From Chara braunii (lineage: Eukaryota > Streptophyta > Charophyceae > Charales > Characeae), in NCBI GenBank assembly GCA_003427395.1, contig BFEA01000637.1, forward strand, positions 160,702-218,307: a stretch of 57,606 nucleotides of DNA, in the 5' to 3' direction. Shown one piece after another: positions 21,918-32,590 of the stretch. How positions within the stretch are numbered: the stretch's first letter is position 1; each line of letters starts with the position of its first letter. Position numbers and translations under genes: made by a program. Under the pieces are notes generated by a model that made no database searches, had not been told where the DNA came from, and saw only the letters and a list, made by a program, of their open reading frames with translations.

Positions 21918-24482
21918 TGTAGCGTCCCTTCGGCGCAAGCGGACCGGTAGTAGTCCCAACTTGCCGTACGGACGATGGTTGCGGGATTTGCAGCGTCGGC
22001 GAACCTCACATTCCTCGCAATAGCGTGTGACGTCGCCGAGAAGGCCAGACCACCAAAATCACTCGTGAAGTCGGCCAATCGTACGATTGACTCCAAAGTG
22101 TCTGGTGGCGGGAGCATCGTGGAACTCGCCAAGAAGCCGTGTACACAAGTGAGAGTCATTGGGTACGCAAAGAAGGTCCTTCCCCCGCGTGTGGACCAGC
22201 AAGTACCCCTCTTGGATCCGGTAGTGAGAAGGCGCCGAATTAGGAGAGGAGCAATTCACGTACTTCTTGCGAAACTCGGGGTCGTCTTGGTAGCCGCAGA
22301 TGAAGCTGTCCCGCACGTCGTCCCCGATCTCGAAGGTCGAGTAGACTGCGGTACAATGATCCGGACGCCGTGAAAGAGCGTCCGAGAAACGGTTCGACTT
22401 CCTGGGAATGTGATCGGGAAAGAAGTCGAATTGGTCGATGAAAGCCATCCAATGGGCGATGGTGCTATTGGCGGTGTCTTGGGTCTTGTAGAAGACCAAT
22501 GGATTGTCGTCCGTTACCGAGCGGAATGGACATCGACCAAGGAGGAAGTGTCGCCACTGCTTGAGTGCGTGGACGAAGGCTAGGAGCTCCTTCTTGGGTG
22601 CATCGTCAATGGAGTGCACGATGGGCACTTTCTTGCTGAAGTACTCGATCGGGTGTCAGTCCACGCCATCGTGTTGCTCGAGGACGGCACCAATGCCATA
22701 GCCGAACGCATCCGTAGTGACACGCGTTGGCAATAGCGGGTCGTATATGCGCAAGACCTCCGCAGATAATAGCGCGACTTTGAGAGCCAAAAATGATTCC
22801 CGTGCATCCTCCCCGAAGTCAAACGGTCGATCCTCGCATTGAAGCTTGGACAAGTGGGCCGCAATCTTCGTGTATCCCTTGATAAGACGTTGGTAGTAGC
22901 CGGCAAGGCCAAGGAACGAACGGACATCCGTGACGTTCCGCGGCTCCGGCCACTCTTGGATGGCTTAAATCTTGTCCGATAGCGGACTGATGCCCTCCGG
23001 TGTGACAAAATGGCCCAAGTATTCCAGCTCTTGCTGGACAAATCCGCACTTGTCGCGGTTGGCCTTGTACTTGGCGCGGCGGAGCGTCTCCAACACTCGT
23101 CGAAGGTGCTCAAGATGATCCTCCAATGACGGGCTATAAACGAGAATGTCGTCTAAGTAGACCAGCACGAACCGGTCCAACATCGCATGAAACTCGTTGG
23201 TCATTGCCACTTGAAAGGTCGTCGGGGCGTTGGTGAGGCCAAAAGGCATGACCACCCACTCAAAATGCCCATTCCGCGTCTTGAACGGGGATTTGTAACG
23301 ATCGTTCGGTCGAATCGAGATTTGATGATATCCCGACTTCAAATCCAACTTAGAAAAATACTTCGCGCTGCCCAATCACTCAAGAAGATCGTCGATGCGA
23401 GGAAGAGGCCCTGCATTCTTGACGGTTTGCGCGTTGAGCTTGCGGTAGTCGATGCACAATTGTAGATCCTTGTTCTTCTTCCTGACGAAGAAAACTGGTG
23501 CTCCATATGGGGAGCTACTCGGGCAGATCCAGCCCTTGGCCAACAAATCATCGAGCTGTGCGCGGAGTACCTCAAGCTCCTCCTCGCTCATCCAATAGAT
23601 GCAACCTTTCGGCGGCACGGCACCGNCCTCAAGAATGATCTCGTGAGAGATCGNNCGACCCGGCACCACACCGGTAGGTGACTCGAAGATGTCGGCGAAC
23701 TCGTCCAGCAACCGTACCACACGGGGGTCCGAAGACAAGTCCGTGGGTGAAGAGACGGCTACCGTGACGGTCCGTAGGAAACATAGGCCGATTTCGCCGG
23801 GCTGCTCGTAAGCACAAGTAACCTGGAATGACTTGGCCGTCACCACTTGGCACCGAATTGAAGGGTGCGGAAGAGGAATAGTACACGGCACTTCGGCACC
23901 GAAGGCGCCGCAAACGGTAAGAGTCCGCTGGTGGAAGTTGACCGTGTGATCCGCACTTGCAAGCCAAGGCATTCCCAAAATAATGTTGAAGTCCGTGTCC
24001 AAAATGTCAAATGTCACCGGTTCGCATGCATGAGGTGCGAAATACACTGCTACGGCCTCGATTTAGCGGTTGATAAGTTGCTGCGCCCTTCCGTCCGCCA
24101 ACTTGATCGCCGTTGGGTTTGCCTTCCTTCGAACTTGTGCGCCAAGGCCAGCCCTTTGCATAAAGGCCTGGATCATAAAATTGCGAGACACGCCGCTATC
24201 CAGCAAAGCGCAGCAGGACGCTTGCCCAACTTGGATGCGGACATAGAGGAGCGGTGCGTTGTTGTCGGCGTACCGCTGCTTGCGAAACTCGCGGGCCACC
24301 TTGGTAACATACGCAAGGATGTCCCCCACCACGACTTCGTCATCCGTCGGCGAAGTTGGTGGTGCATAGAAGGATAAGTACGTGTGAAGATGAGCGCATA
24401 ATGTTGCGCATTGCGGTCCCGACAAGCGGCCCGTGGTCAGGAGAGGAAGCCATGCGAAATCCTCGAACATGAGCGAGTCCAA
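21918..24482 (-). pseudogene. D2 pol remnant: protease, RT, RNase H, N-terminal integrase
   Basis: Protease motif DSGVSRNF near 24180; RT with [41 protein letters not shown] and YLDD near 23150; RNase H with [18 protein letters not shown] and TDDNPL; linker FSDALSRRPDH; then the integrase zinc region (LLGEFHDAPATRHFG, CEEC) up to RNHRPYGKLG. All lies in one frame, interrupted only by stops (about 24063, 23376, 22965, 22656, 22059), no frameshift seen. The stop at 23376 replaces an Arg present in D1 (CGA to TGA), that at 22656 a Trp. Three Ns near 23626-23655 leave codons unknown. The coding sequence is cut at 21918. Confidence 0.88.
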
Positions 24483-24487
24483 TACCT

Positions 24488-26387
24488 CTATGTTGAACTC
24501 GCGTGCCGAATCCCGTGAAGAACCACTTGAAGACGATAAGTTGTCGTATCGATTTTCGCATGTGCCTCGGAACGAAGGGCGGTCACCCGCGAAGTGACCG
24601 GTTCCGAAGACGTCGAGAGTGTCGCCGACTTACTCCCGGCGGTGCTTAGTTTCCTTATTTGCCTTTGCCTTTCGACGGGAGCCCATTGTCTTGTGGAGAT
24701 CGTTGTTACACCATAGACAATAACAAAATCTTGTGCGTGCCTTGTATGCTTGCTCGGAGAGATCGTATTGGGACCATGGGGCTGGAGCTGCTGCGTTGGG
24801 CCCGAGGCTAGATGAGGTGTTCGTCTTCGTCTTGCCGCGTCCTTGGTCTTTGTCAGGACCCCCACCTTACCGGGCGGCTGCGAGTCTGTCCCCTTCATTG
24901 GTGGACACAACCTCGCTAGTTTCGTCGATTGGTGTTGCTGCTGCGACCACAACCACTTTCAGCCGATGCTGATCTCTGCTCGGGCTTGTCGCAGACAAAC
25001 AATGGAGGTTCTTAGCCTCCTTGTTCGTGACAATAATCTGCTCAGCCTTGTCGAAGAGTTTCGCAGGTGTCGTCAGGGTGTCCTCGACGTGAGTCAAGGC
25101 ATTACCCAACGCCGGACACGACCTCGAGATGAAGGAATGTGTGATGGCTTTGAAGCCCATTTGAATGTCTGGGACGAATGCCAAGCATTGGTACTCAACA
25201 ATCCAGTCAACACTTGGCAACGTGCCTTGTTCGAAGACCATCAGCTTGTCCATTGCCTTGATCTCCGACGACTCTACTTGGAACCGCTTATGCCATGCCG
25301 CCTTTAGATCATCCCAACTGATCTTGGTATGCAAGTCGGCAGCCACCACTCCGTACTTGGACAAGAGATTGTCCAACCATGCTTGGCACGCACCCCCCGA
25401 CTGGGAGTATAAGTCCGCGTGGTGCTTGTGTTCTTTGACGTAGTGTAGCTGCAACGTGAGCTGGAACTTGCAGAACCATGGAATCGGGTCTGTCTTCGTC
25501 GAGTCGCAGAAGATCTCCTGCGCATCGAACTCGCGCAGTTCCGAGCTCGAGTGGTTGGAGGCAGTACAGTTCCGCTGCTCCAACTGTTGCGTTGCGGTTT
25601 GCTGTAACTGCAAGCTGTCCTTGAGGGAGCCGACGTCAATCTCCAATGCCTCGAGGCGATTGGATGTGTTGGAAGAGCTGGCAACGGGGGCGGCGACGGT
25701 TTGTTCCAGCTGCTGGAGGCGGCTGGTGAGTTAGTCAAAAACCTGATTGTGTGTCTGAACCGCGTCGTCAAGGTTGTTAATGTCCTCCTGCTGTGTAATG
25801 CATGTTGCCAGGAGGTCCGTGAGATGGGAGAGGAGTAGAGCGATCTTGTTTCCACTCTCGTCCAGCTTTCCACTCTCGTCCAGCTTCGCATTCTCAACCT
25901 CGGTCCGCCAGTCCGCTGCCATTGTGAGCAAAGCTCGCTCTCCGCTGAATATCTTCTTGCGTCGTTGAAGTCGTTCTTCATCGGGAGCCTTTGCTGCTGC
26001 CTCGTCTTGCTGGCGTTGCTGTTCAATTGCCAACAGACGTGCCTTCTCGGTGTCCTCTGCCTTCTTCTTTGCTGCGGCTGCTACTGCATCGGACCGTTGC
26101 TTGGCTTCGGTAATCAGAAGCAGCATCCGGGCCTGATAGGCCTCGTCCGTTTCCCTGGACTTCTGATCCATGACGACTGTTTGCGAGCGCAAAAGCATAG
26201 ACCAGGTCGGGGGCCTCCTGACGTGGTACTCCCTGCTGCTGACGTGGCACTGTTGTCGGCTGACGTGGCAACTCACCAATGCCGCTGCAGGGGATACCCG
26301 AAGACAGATAGAGAAGATAAGACGAGAGAGGGCAACAACATAGGTGGGGAGGGGTGGGTGGGGATAAATCGCCAGATAAGGAGCCAC
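24488..26387 (-). pseudogene. D2 gag remnant
   Basis: The N-terminal part (26387-25731) includes CHVSRQQCHVSS from the ACGTCA minisatellite, then an Ala/Glu/Lys-rich coiled coil (AAAKKKAEDTEKARLLAIEQQRQQDEAAAKAPDEE). A TAA at 25731 interrupts it; the same frame resumes with DSLQLQQTATQQLEQ and the gag core (IPWFCKFQLTLQLHYVKEH, WLDNLLSKYGVVAADLHTKISWDDLKAAWHKRF). A zinc knuckle near 24680 reads CLWC...H with Ser in place of the last Cys, in a shifted frame. The start is uncertain for the same reason as in D1. Same family as the gag at 3090-4919. Confidence 0.8.
26215..26280 (-). repeat. ACGTCA motif cluster at D2 gag start
   Basis: Three TGACGTGG words on the plus strand within 60 bp, the shorter counterpart of the minisatellite at 4690-4865, in the same position relative to gag and the same orientation. 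Confidence 0.75.
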
Positions 26388-26394
26388 TAATCAA

Positions 26395-26640
26395 AAAAGA
26401 AAAGTTTGAACTTTGCAAAAAATATTTTGAGAAAATAAAAATCTCGAGTTTTGCAAGTTCAGTAGGTCTCCCAACCTCCCTTGAAGTGCGAAATTATCTA
26501 TGAGAAAAAAATTTCGAACTTTCAGACTGCCAATGATTATCAAGTAGTGAAAATCATCGAACTGCGAATAAGAAAAATTTCGGACTTACTGATCTCAGAC
26601 AAAGTGCAACAGGAACACAACACTGAACGGGAGTGAAAGG
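26395..26640 (-). other. Truncated AT-rich leader of D2
   Basis: AT-rich, with AATTTCGAACTTT-like words resembling the D1 and C leaders. No PBS or LTR follows; homology to the family fades near 26600, a probable breakpoint with the LINE upstream region. Confidence 0.5.
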
Positions 26641-27420
26641 GACGAGCAAGGGGAGGATGATACAAGTCACCAGGAGCAAGGCGACGAAGGGCAGGAGCGA
26701 GAGAGAATCCTAAAAGAGAAAGTCGTGTAGGCACAAGGGAGAATGCAAGAGGGAGAGTATCATTATGGGACGAGCGCTATCGGGCGAAAATAATTCACGA
26801 GACGGTACTATAACCTGAGTGGGCAAGGGGAGGCCCAGAACAAGAGGTACAGCAGAGCGTAGAGGGAGAAGAAGGGGAGCACAGTCGAGGGAGAGCACAA
26901 TAGAGACAAGAAAACGAAAACGGAAGAAGACAAAGGAAAGAAGACAAAGGAAAGAAGACGGGAAAGAACGAAGGAGAAGAGAGGAGTGGAACTGTTTCAA
27001 AGAGGCAAGGTCATGCCCACGTACAAAAGGAGTACTCCCCCACGAGGAGGGGCACCGAAGATCAGGAGGAGCTTCGCTATTTAGCGGAAATGCCAAAGTA
27101 GGTCCTCTGAAGGTGAAACTTTTCCTACCTACACTCCTCACAAGCAAAAGGTAAGTCGCTCCTTAACCGAAGATTTCCCAAGCACAGCGGATCTCTACCA
27201 GTCTCACCACACCAGGTCAAGACTCCTTTCCAGACCCATCTTTGAAGCTCAATCCGAGAGTAGAGAAAGCGTTCATGTCCATCCAAAAAGCAGAGGAGAA
27301 ACTCCTACATCCGCTTTCTCACCATCATCGGCCCCTGGAGAGCGAAGTAACGGACTGGAAAGACAATAGTTAGTAGATCTCGACTAGAAGTGAAACCAGG
27401 ATCAGCCAGATTAGGAAAAG
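26641..27420. other. Purine-rich non-coding region
   Basis: AAGAAGACAAAGG-type purine-rich sequence, with no gene recognised. It could be the distal LINE 5' UTR or target DNA between the LINE and D2. Confidence 0.35.
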
Positions 27421-27429
27421 CGATTCTTT

Positions 27430-27905
27430 CGCGCCCACCCACATCCACACTCCCATTTCCTAATCTCTACAGCGCACCTCACGGACCCCCCTTCCTCCCC
27501 TAATATACTCCTCAGCCCCCCAATCCCCACCTTTCCAACCGAACACCCTCTCTCCGAACCCCGGAACAACAAGCATCCTTGCGGCCCCTTCACACACAGG
27601 ACCCAACCCCCGTCTACACCCTCCTAACTCTACCACCTCTACCACCCCTCACCCACCCGTGCGCTCCTCTTAGCCCCATCGACGCTTATACCTTCACGAA
27701 ATACTATTTACATTGTCGCGATTACAACCACAAACCGATTTACTGCTTACCTCTCTCCTCGCCCCCCCCTCGCTTTCACTCCCCCAACCTCATCCCATAC
27801 CCCCACCCGCTGTCCCACCCATCGCCCCCACCTCGAACTTTACAACTTAAAACAACCCCATCCGACCCCCACTCACCCCCTCCTTTTTTTTTTTTTTTTT
27901 TTTTC
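27430..27905 (+). other. G-depleted pyrimidine-rich tract
   Basis: About 475 bp composed largely of C, T and A on the plus strand with very few G, ending in T20 at about 27884-27903. Probably part of the LINE 5' UTR. No convincing ORF. Confidence 0.6.
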
Positions 27906-28324
27906 CTCCCTCCGCGGCTATCAACCCCCTTTGTCACTAATACTGGTATCTACGCTTTGCACCATTATCAACATTTCTTATAGATGATTATTCATCTACG
28001 AAACAAAGAAGTACCTTCCCTACCAATAATTTTATATATATAATTACTTGTCTCTTCTTCCAAGCGCGAGATCACTATTCCATCAATGCACCGCTTGGCC
28101 AACACACCTCATCATATCCCCTCTTTGAAAGCGGATTCCCCTCCCTTTGAGAGACTTTAAAATCGACAAAGAGTTCGTACAACACCAAACACGGTAGCTT
28201 GCGCATCTCAGGTTCAATCCCCACAGCCCATGCTCCTCTGAAGGCTAATTTACCTCACGCCTCTCACTTGCGAAAACAAAACACTCTGTTCTCTACCAGC
28301 TAGACACAACCTGTTGATTCAGAA

Positions 28325-28430
28325 CCCGGATCCCCAGGTGGGGAGGGGAACCTCTGCGGAATTCTTTCCAGCCCCTGACCAGTGCCCAAATCCCGGGCGG
28401 GGAGGTGAACTACTGCCAATTTTTTTGCAG
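28325..28430 (+). repeat. Two-copy degenerate repeat in LINE 5' UTR
   Basis: GGTGGGGAGGGGAACCTCTGC and, about 60 bp later, GGCGGGGAGGTGAACTACTGCC, within similar context (GATCCC / AATCCC before each). Such 5' UTR repeats are common in LINE promoters; function here is not shown. Confidence 0.6.
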
Positions 28431-28559
28431 CTAGCCTTCGCACTGTGACCTCTCTTCACAGTCTGGTCCCACCTCACCAACGAGATCTGGACTCTCGTAC
28501 TCTCCACCATTCCCAACATGATTAAGAAGCAATTGTAGTCCCAACCAAAACCAGAAACC

Positions 28560-29591
28560 TTGTCCACGGCGTCCAGCCTCTCCATCAGCATGACGGGCAC
28601 TCAGTCTTCAACCTCAGCGTCAGCACCAGCCACGAGCATAGCAAGTGGAATGGCAAAGACTTTCAATCAAAACGAGCAGGAGCCAAGTCAGGAAGTACCG
28701 AATCTAATGGTTAAGGAAACAAGGGTCACGCCAGTCATCTCCACAACTCTAGTCAAAGATGGAGGAGAAGAGGTTGAAGTAGAGGTCTGGGAATACCCCA
28801 AGGATCACTTGCCTGTCTTCGATGAGTTCTACGAATCCCACGCAGTAGTCTGCTCCTTTCCAGCCAAACTGAAACACTGGTCTCCCACAGAGAAAAGAAA
28901 AAGAATACGCGAAGCCCTCAGGAATTTAGAAAATCTGAGGGATACTGAACCCAAAGTCGCGTACCAGCAGAGAGGCAGACATGCAGTCACAGTGCTCTGC
29001 GCTGATCCAGAGTACACAACATACCTGCTCTCAGTGCATGCTCTTTACTGTGAAGGCGCAGTGATCTCAATCTCCAAATGGCGACCAAACAGAGCAGCCA
29101 TGCAAGATTCCTCAAGGCACAGACAATCCCGGATGAGCAAACATTATTGGGTCCAATTTGACAATTTGACCGACGGTCTGCATGGGCTAGTGGAGGAAAG
29201 ACTGAAAGACTCATACCCCCAGTGTCCGCTCGTAGAATGGGTCTCGTCCGCCCCTGGCTTTCTTACTCCCAGCGCCAATTCCAGAATTGCCTATGTTGAA
29301 CTCAAGTCAAGCAACCCCCCTGAATTCCCAGACAAGTGGTTTTTCAGAATGGGCCACGACGTTCGAACAGTCTACATTTCAACAAAATCAAATCCCATGT
29401 GCTTCAGATGCATAATAAAAGGGCACATGGGAAATGACCCGCTCTGCCCTCAGAACACTCGTAAGGGCGAGGGAAGAAGGCTCTCCCCTTTGATGCTTGT
29501 CGAATCTGAAGCAATGAGGGGGATCTGGATAATTAACGAACCAGCCTACACAGGCTGGGTCTTTGACAATCTCAGAGACACGCCGGCCTAG
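28560..29591 (+). CDS. LINE ORF1 protein (nucleic-acid-binding)
   Basis: 343-codon open frame. After a Ser/Thr-rich N-terminus come a strand-rich domain (VVCSFPAKLKHWSPTEKRKRIREAL, GRHAVTVLCADPEYTTYLLS, AVISISKWRPN, HYWVQFDNL) and a second block (RIAYVELKSSNPPEFPDKWFF). A cysteine-histidine knuckle CFRCIIKGH...C follows near 29398-29450, with spacing CX2CX4HX6C rather than the usual X4. This layout matches plant LINE ORF1 proteins with a DUF4283-like domain plus CCHC knuckle. The frame ends at a TAG but reads on in the same frame to about 29882, so the stop may be a premature mutation. ORF1 proteins bind LINE RNA and form the transposition particle. Confidence 0.7.
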   Translation: MSTASSLSISMTGTQSSTSASAPATSIASGMAKTFNQNEQEPSQEVPNLMVKETRVTPVISTTLVKDGGEEVEVEVWEYPKDHLPVFDEFYESHAVVCSFPAKLKHWSPTEKRKRIREALRNLENLRDTEPKVAYQQRGRHAVTVLCADPEYTTYLLSVHALYCEGAVISISKWRPNRAAMQDSSRHRQSRMSKHYWVQFDNLTDGLHGLVEERLKDSYPQCPLVEWVSSAPGFLTPSANSRIAYVELKSSNPPEFPDKWFFRMGHDVRTVYISTKSNPMCFRCIIKGHMGNDPLCPQNTRKGEGRRLSPLMLVESEAMRGIWIINEPAYTGWVFDNLRDTPA

Positions 29592-32115
29592 ATTTGGACC
29601 CTGGCGGACCCACAACCCGCAAGCAAACCGGATGTGTTCCCACCATACGGGAGCCGATGGCAAACAGGAGGAGGAAGGAGGAGTGACAAAGCTACCCACA
29701 AATATGAAAAATTCTCCTTGGGCAACGCCTTCCACATGGAACAAACAATGCACAAGGAACAGATCCTCAGAGAGGCATGGGTATGGAGGCAGAAAAAGCA
29801 TACCTGGAAAACCTCCAGTCAAGATACGAGATGGAAGGAATCAACAGGAACAAAGGGAGAAAGGGAGACACAGGCCAAATGAAGAGGAAAAACAGAAACG
29901 AGGAAGAAGAGACCACAAACTCATCAGCAGCACCAGACTCAAAGAAGAGCAGAGAAGGGCAATCTGAAATCGAAGAAGGAAGCAGTGAAATGCATCTTGA
30001 CTCTTTTCCATCAGAGAGAAAACCTGAAGATATACAAGACTCTTATGGAGATGAAGATCCAGCCAGCACCCTGGATTGGCTTGAGAAATACATAGTATCT
30101 CTTAAGTTACGCAGAGAACTGGACCTGGAAATCCGCCTAGCTCACGCCTGGCATTTGAGCAGCCTTAAAAGGACTACTCCAGCAAGACAACGCAGCTGGT
30201 TTTCCGACCTCTCCAAACTCCTTTGATGCACTGCAACCGGAGAACCAGCCAGAAACACTCTTCGCTGAGTTTCTGGCACTTCAATACGTAGGCAAACATG
30301 AAGAGGAAATGGTCATTGAAGCACAAGATCCAGCGCCCCAAACAACGGAGTGGCCCGAGTCCTACCAGCGAGAGGTCTGTGCGAGCCAAGAAGAGAGAAA
30401 TGGGATGAGAGACGTCCAGGACGAGCAAGTTAACGCAGTGGGGAAGAGAGCAACCCCGGCCAATGACCGGGAGGCCCAGAAGATCAGGGAGAAAGAAATG
30501 AGAAGACAAATAGCAATTCTGGAGATACAAACGAGATACTTGGAGGACCAAAACCAAGAACTAGGAGATGTCTCATACTCCCTCAACAAACTCGCTGATG
30601 AGAACCCCCAGGACCTGGCAACTCAGGCAAACATCGATGCCCACACCCTCACTCCAACAATTCCAATCCTACCATTCCGTTTCGACGAGGCGAAAGAGGA
30701 ATGACAAATAGCAGTCCGCTCCAACCTGGCCATTGTAACAGCGCAGGACTTAACCCAGCCAGGCAAATGCCTGAGGTCAAATATCTCAGATCAACGCCCC
30801 CATGCCTTCTACAGGGCATGTGTTACATCTTCGACGCCACACGGGTCCTACCGGACCCGACTCAGGGCTAGAGGGACACATCAGGGCCTAAAGGCCCGAC
30901 CTTGGGGGATAACAGGCCGAAAGGCCACGACTTGGACCCGATTACGGACCAGGCCCAAACGACATTTCGTTTTGGGCCTGGCGGCGCCGTTTGAGGCTGC
31001 CGCTCTCCGGTTGGACCTGAATCGTCGATCTGGACGGTTCAGTCCCAACCAAGGCCTCGCAGCATTGAGGCCGGTCCCCTTCGAACCAGTACTTAGTACT
31101 GGTCCGGCCTCACTTCGAGGCCATCGACCTACCGGCATTCTACCGGTACGGTATGGTACAGCGCACATTAGTGCTGGCGCTATGTTTAGCGCAGGAGCAG
31201 CGAGGAGCAGCGGCAGCGCAGCATTAGCGCAGCAGCAGCGAGCGGAGCAGCAGCAGCGCGACTGAGTGTACGGGCGGCCATAGCCGCCTGAGGTATCGGG
31301 AGTTGGAGGTTTCTCTCCTCCCTCCCCTCGTCAGTCCCCTCCCTCTCTCTCTCCTCCTCAGCTCCCTCCTTCTTCTTCTTCTTCTTCTTCTTCTTCTTCT
31401 TCTTCAGATTGGAAACTTATACTAGTTGGACAGAGATCAGAGTTGGACTTCGGTGGTAGAGGCTGTGGTACTTACCGGATTCGAGACTTGGCTGCATCAC
31501 AGATTTGACACAGGTTACATTAGGACTCTGTATCTCCGACATTGGTGACTTATTGTCCTCGACATTTTGATCTTGTTCGATGACATGTTGGGTTACTGTA
31601 TCGGTGACCTACTGGTTTCTATCTCGGTGACATTTGGTGCTACCTAGATCTCCCCTCCTCCTTCGTCTCTCCTCGCACCTCTCATCTGTGTATGTGTGTA
31701 CGAGGTCTGGGCATCGTCTATGCTTGGCCCAGACCCCACCATCTCACGATTGTATGTGTGTGGAGTGATATCTATGTGAGTCAGTCTATGTGAGTCAGTC
31801 CGTTTATCAGACGTCCGCTGCATATATGCTCATCCTACATTGGTTGATCTTTGGTTCTGCCCATAGTCATTGAAGTATGTAACAGCATGCCATGATGAGG
31901 GGCTGAAGGTAACGTGGAACGGGGAAGAGGGAACCTCAGAGAATAGGGCCATGAGACCATACATGGCTATATATGACCATCTGACAGACTTGAGGGAAGG
32001 ACTTGAGTGGAAACCGTGGGAAATGATCTGTGAGATCCCCCACACATTGTTGGGACACAGAGATGAAGCGGACAGGATCGCTTACAGCATGGCATCATTC
32101 ATCAGAGATGAATGA
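29592..32115 (+). pseudogene. LINE ORF1 C-terminal remnant, split by a solo LTR
   Basis: Open pieces in shifting frames: 29777-30226 (acidic linker, then STLDWLEKYIVSLKLRRELDLE), a frame change near 30170, then 30309-30704 (coiled coil REAQKIREKEMRRQIAILEIQTRYLEDQNQEL). After a TGA at 30702-30704 the frame continues to 30820. It is interrupted by a 1064-bp solo LTR and resumes in frame at 31885 to the stop at 32113-32115 (HDEGLKVTWNGEE...SMASFIRDE). Removing the LTR and one GCATG copy gives an uninterrupted reading frame across the site, so the insertion hit coding sequence. Confidence 0.65.
30821..31884 (+). mobile_element. Solo LTR with perfect target-site duplication
   Basis: Begins TGTTACAT and ends ATGTAACA, a perfect 8-bp terminal inverted repeat, flanked on both sides by GCATG (30816-30820 and 31885-31889). 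No PBS or internal region adjoins it. Orientation is inferred from similarity to LTRs C and D (TGTTACAT start, GGGCCT-rich U3, GCGGCCATAGCCGC near 31275, a CTT repeat ending CAG at 31370-31405). It results from recombination between the two LTRs of an earlier full element. Confidence 0.9.
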
Positions 32116-32274
32116 TTGGGGAAGAACAAAGGAGAAGCGATTGACAAAATAAACACTGAAAGGGCGAAGAAGGAAGAGAAGAGAAAGAGAAGGGATGAGG
32201 AAGAGGTGAAATCCAAGCAAACCCCTACCTGATTCTAAGATCAGTCTCTCCTTGACGACCACCCACTTCCCAAC

Positions 32275-32590
32275 ATGGTGGAGACTCATGAGGAAGGGAC
32301 TACCAGAGAGGCGAAGAAATTCAAGGCAACCACAAACGAAGACATACGCAGAGAAATCACAAAGCAGCTAGAGCTCACCTGCACTTCATGGAACGTGAAT
32401 GGACTAGCCTCAATATTAGACAACACGATTAAATGCCGGAATTTGACAGAAGACTTAGGCTGGTTCGGACCAAATCCCCCAGATATAACATGTCTACAAG
32501 AAACACACCTCACGAGTAGCAATGAACATGAAAAAATCAAACTGGCTCTCGTGAGGAAATTAAGACATGTAAAAGCAGCCTTTTGGGCTG
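32275..32590 (+). pseudogene. LINE ORF2 fragment: N-terminal part of endonuclease
   Basis: About 105 codons. A charged start (MVETHEEGTTREAKKFK) precedes the first endonuclease strands: SWNVNGL with the conserved Asn, and DITCLQETHL with the catalytic Glu. Homology ends at VKAAFW, just where an EEP domain should continue with a GSAGIVI-type strand. That strand is found at 21917 on the minus strand. Placement 160 bp after the ORF1 stop is normal for a LINE. The frame continues into gypsy integrase, creating a 449-codon chimera (32275-33624). Confidence 0.8.

Larger units (their letters stand above)
21918..26640 (-). mobile_element. Ty3/gypsy element D2, main part (inverted segment)
   Basis: Minus-strand gag (26387-24488), protease, RT, RNase H and the first third of integrase, ending abruptly at 21918 in mid-gene. 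The rest of integrase, chromodomain, PPT and 3' LTR follow at 32591-34795 on the plus strand. The leader peters out near 26600 with no recognisable 5' LTR or PBS. Sequence and motif content place it with D1. Confidence 0.85.

Noticed and set aside
27579-27983. 134-codon Pro-rich ORF
   Set aside because: Product of the C-rich, G-depleted tract; no domain and no conserved start context.
20975-32590. Two independent LINE insertions instead of one split LINE
   Set aside because: The halves end at exactly complementary points in the endonuclease, and the flanking gypsy halves are complementary at the same two breakpoints.
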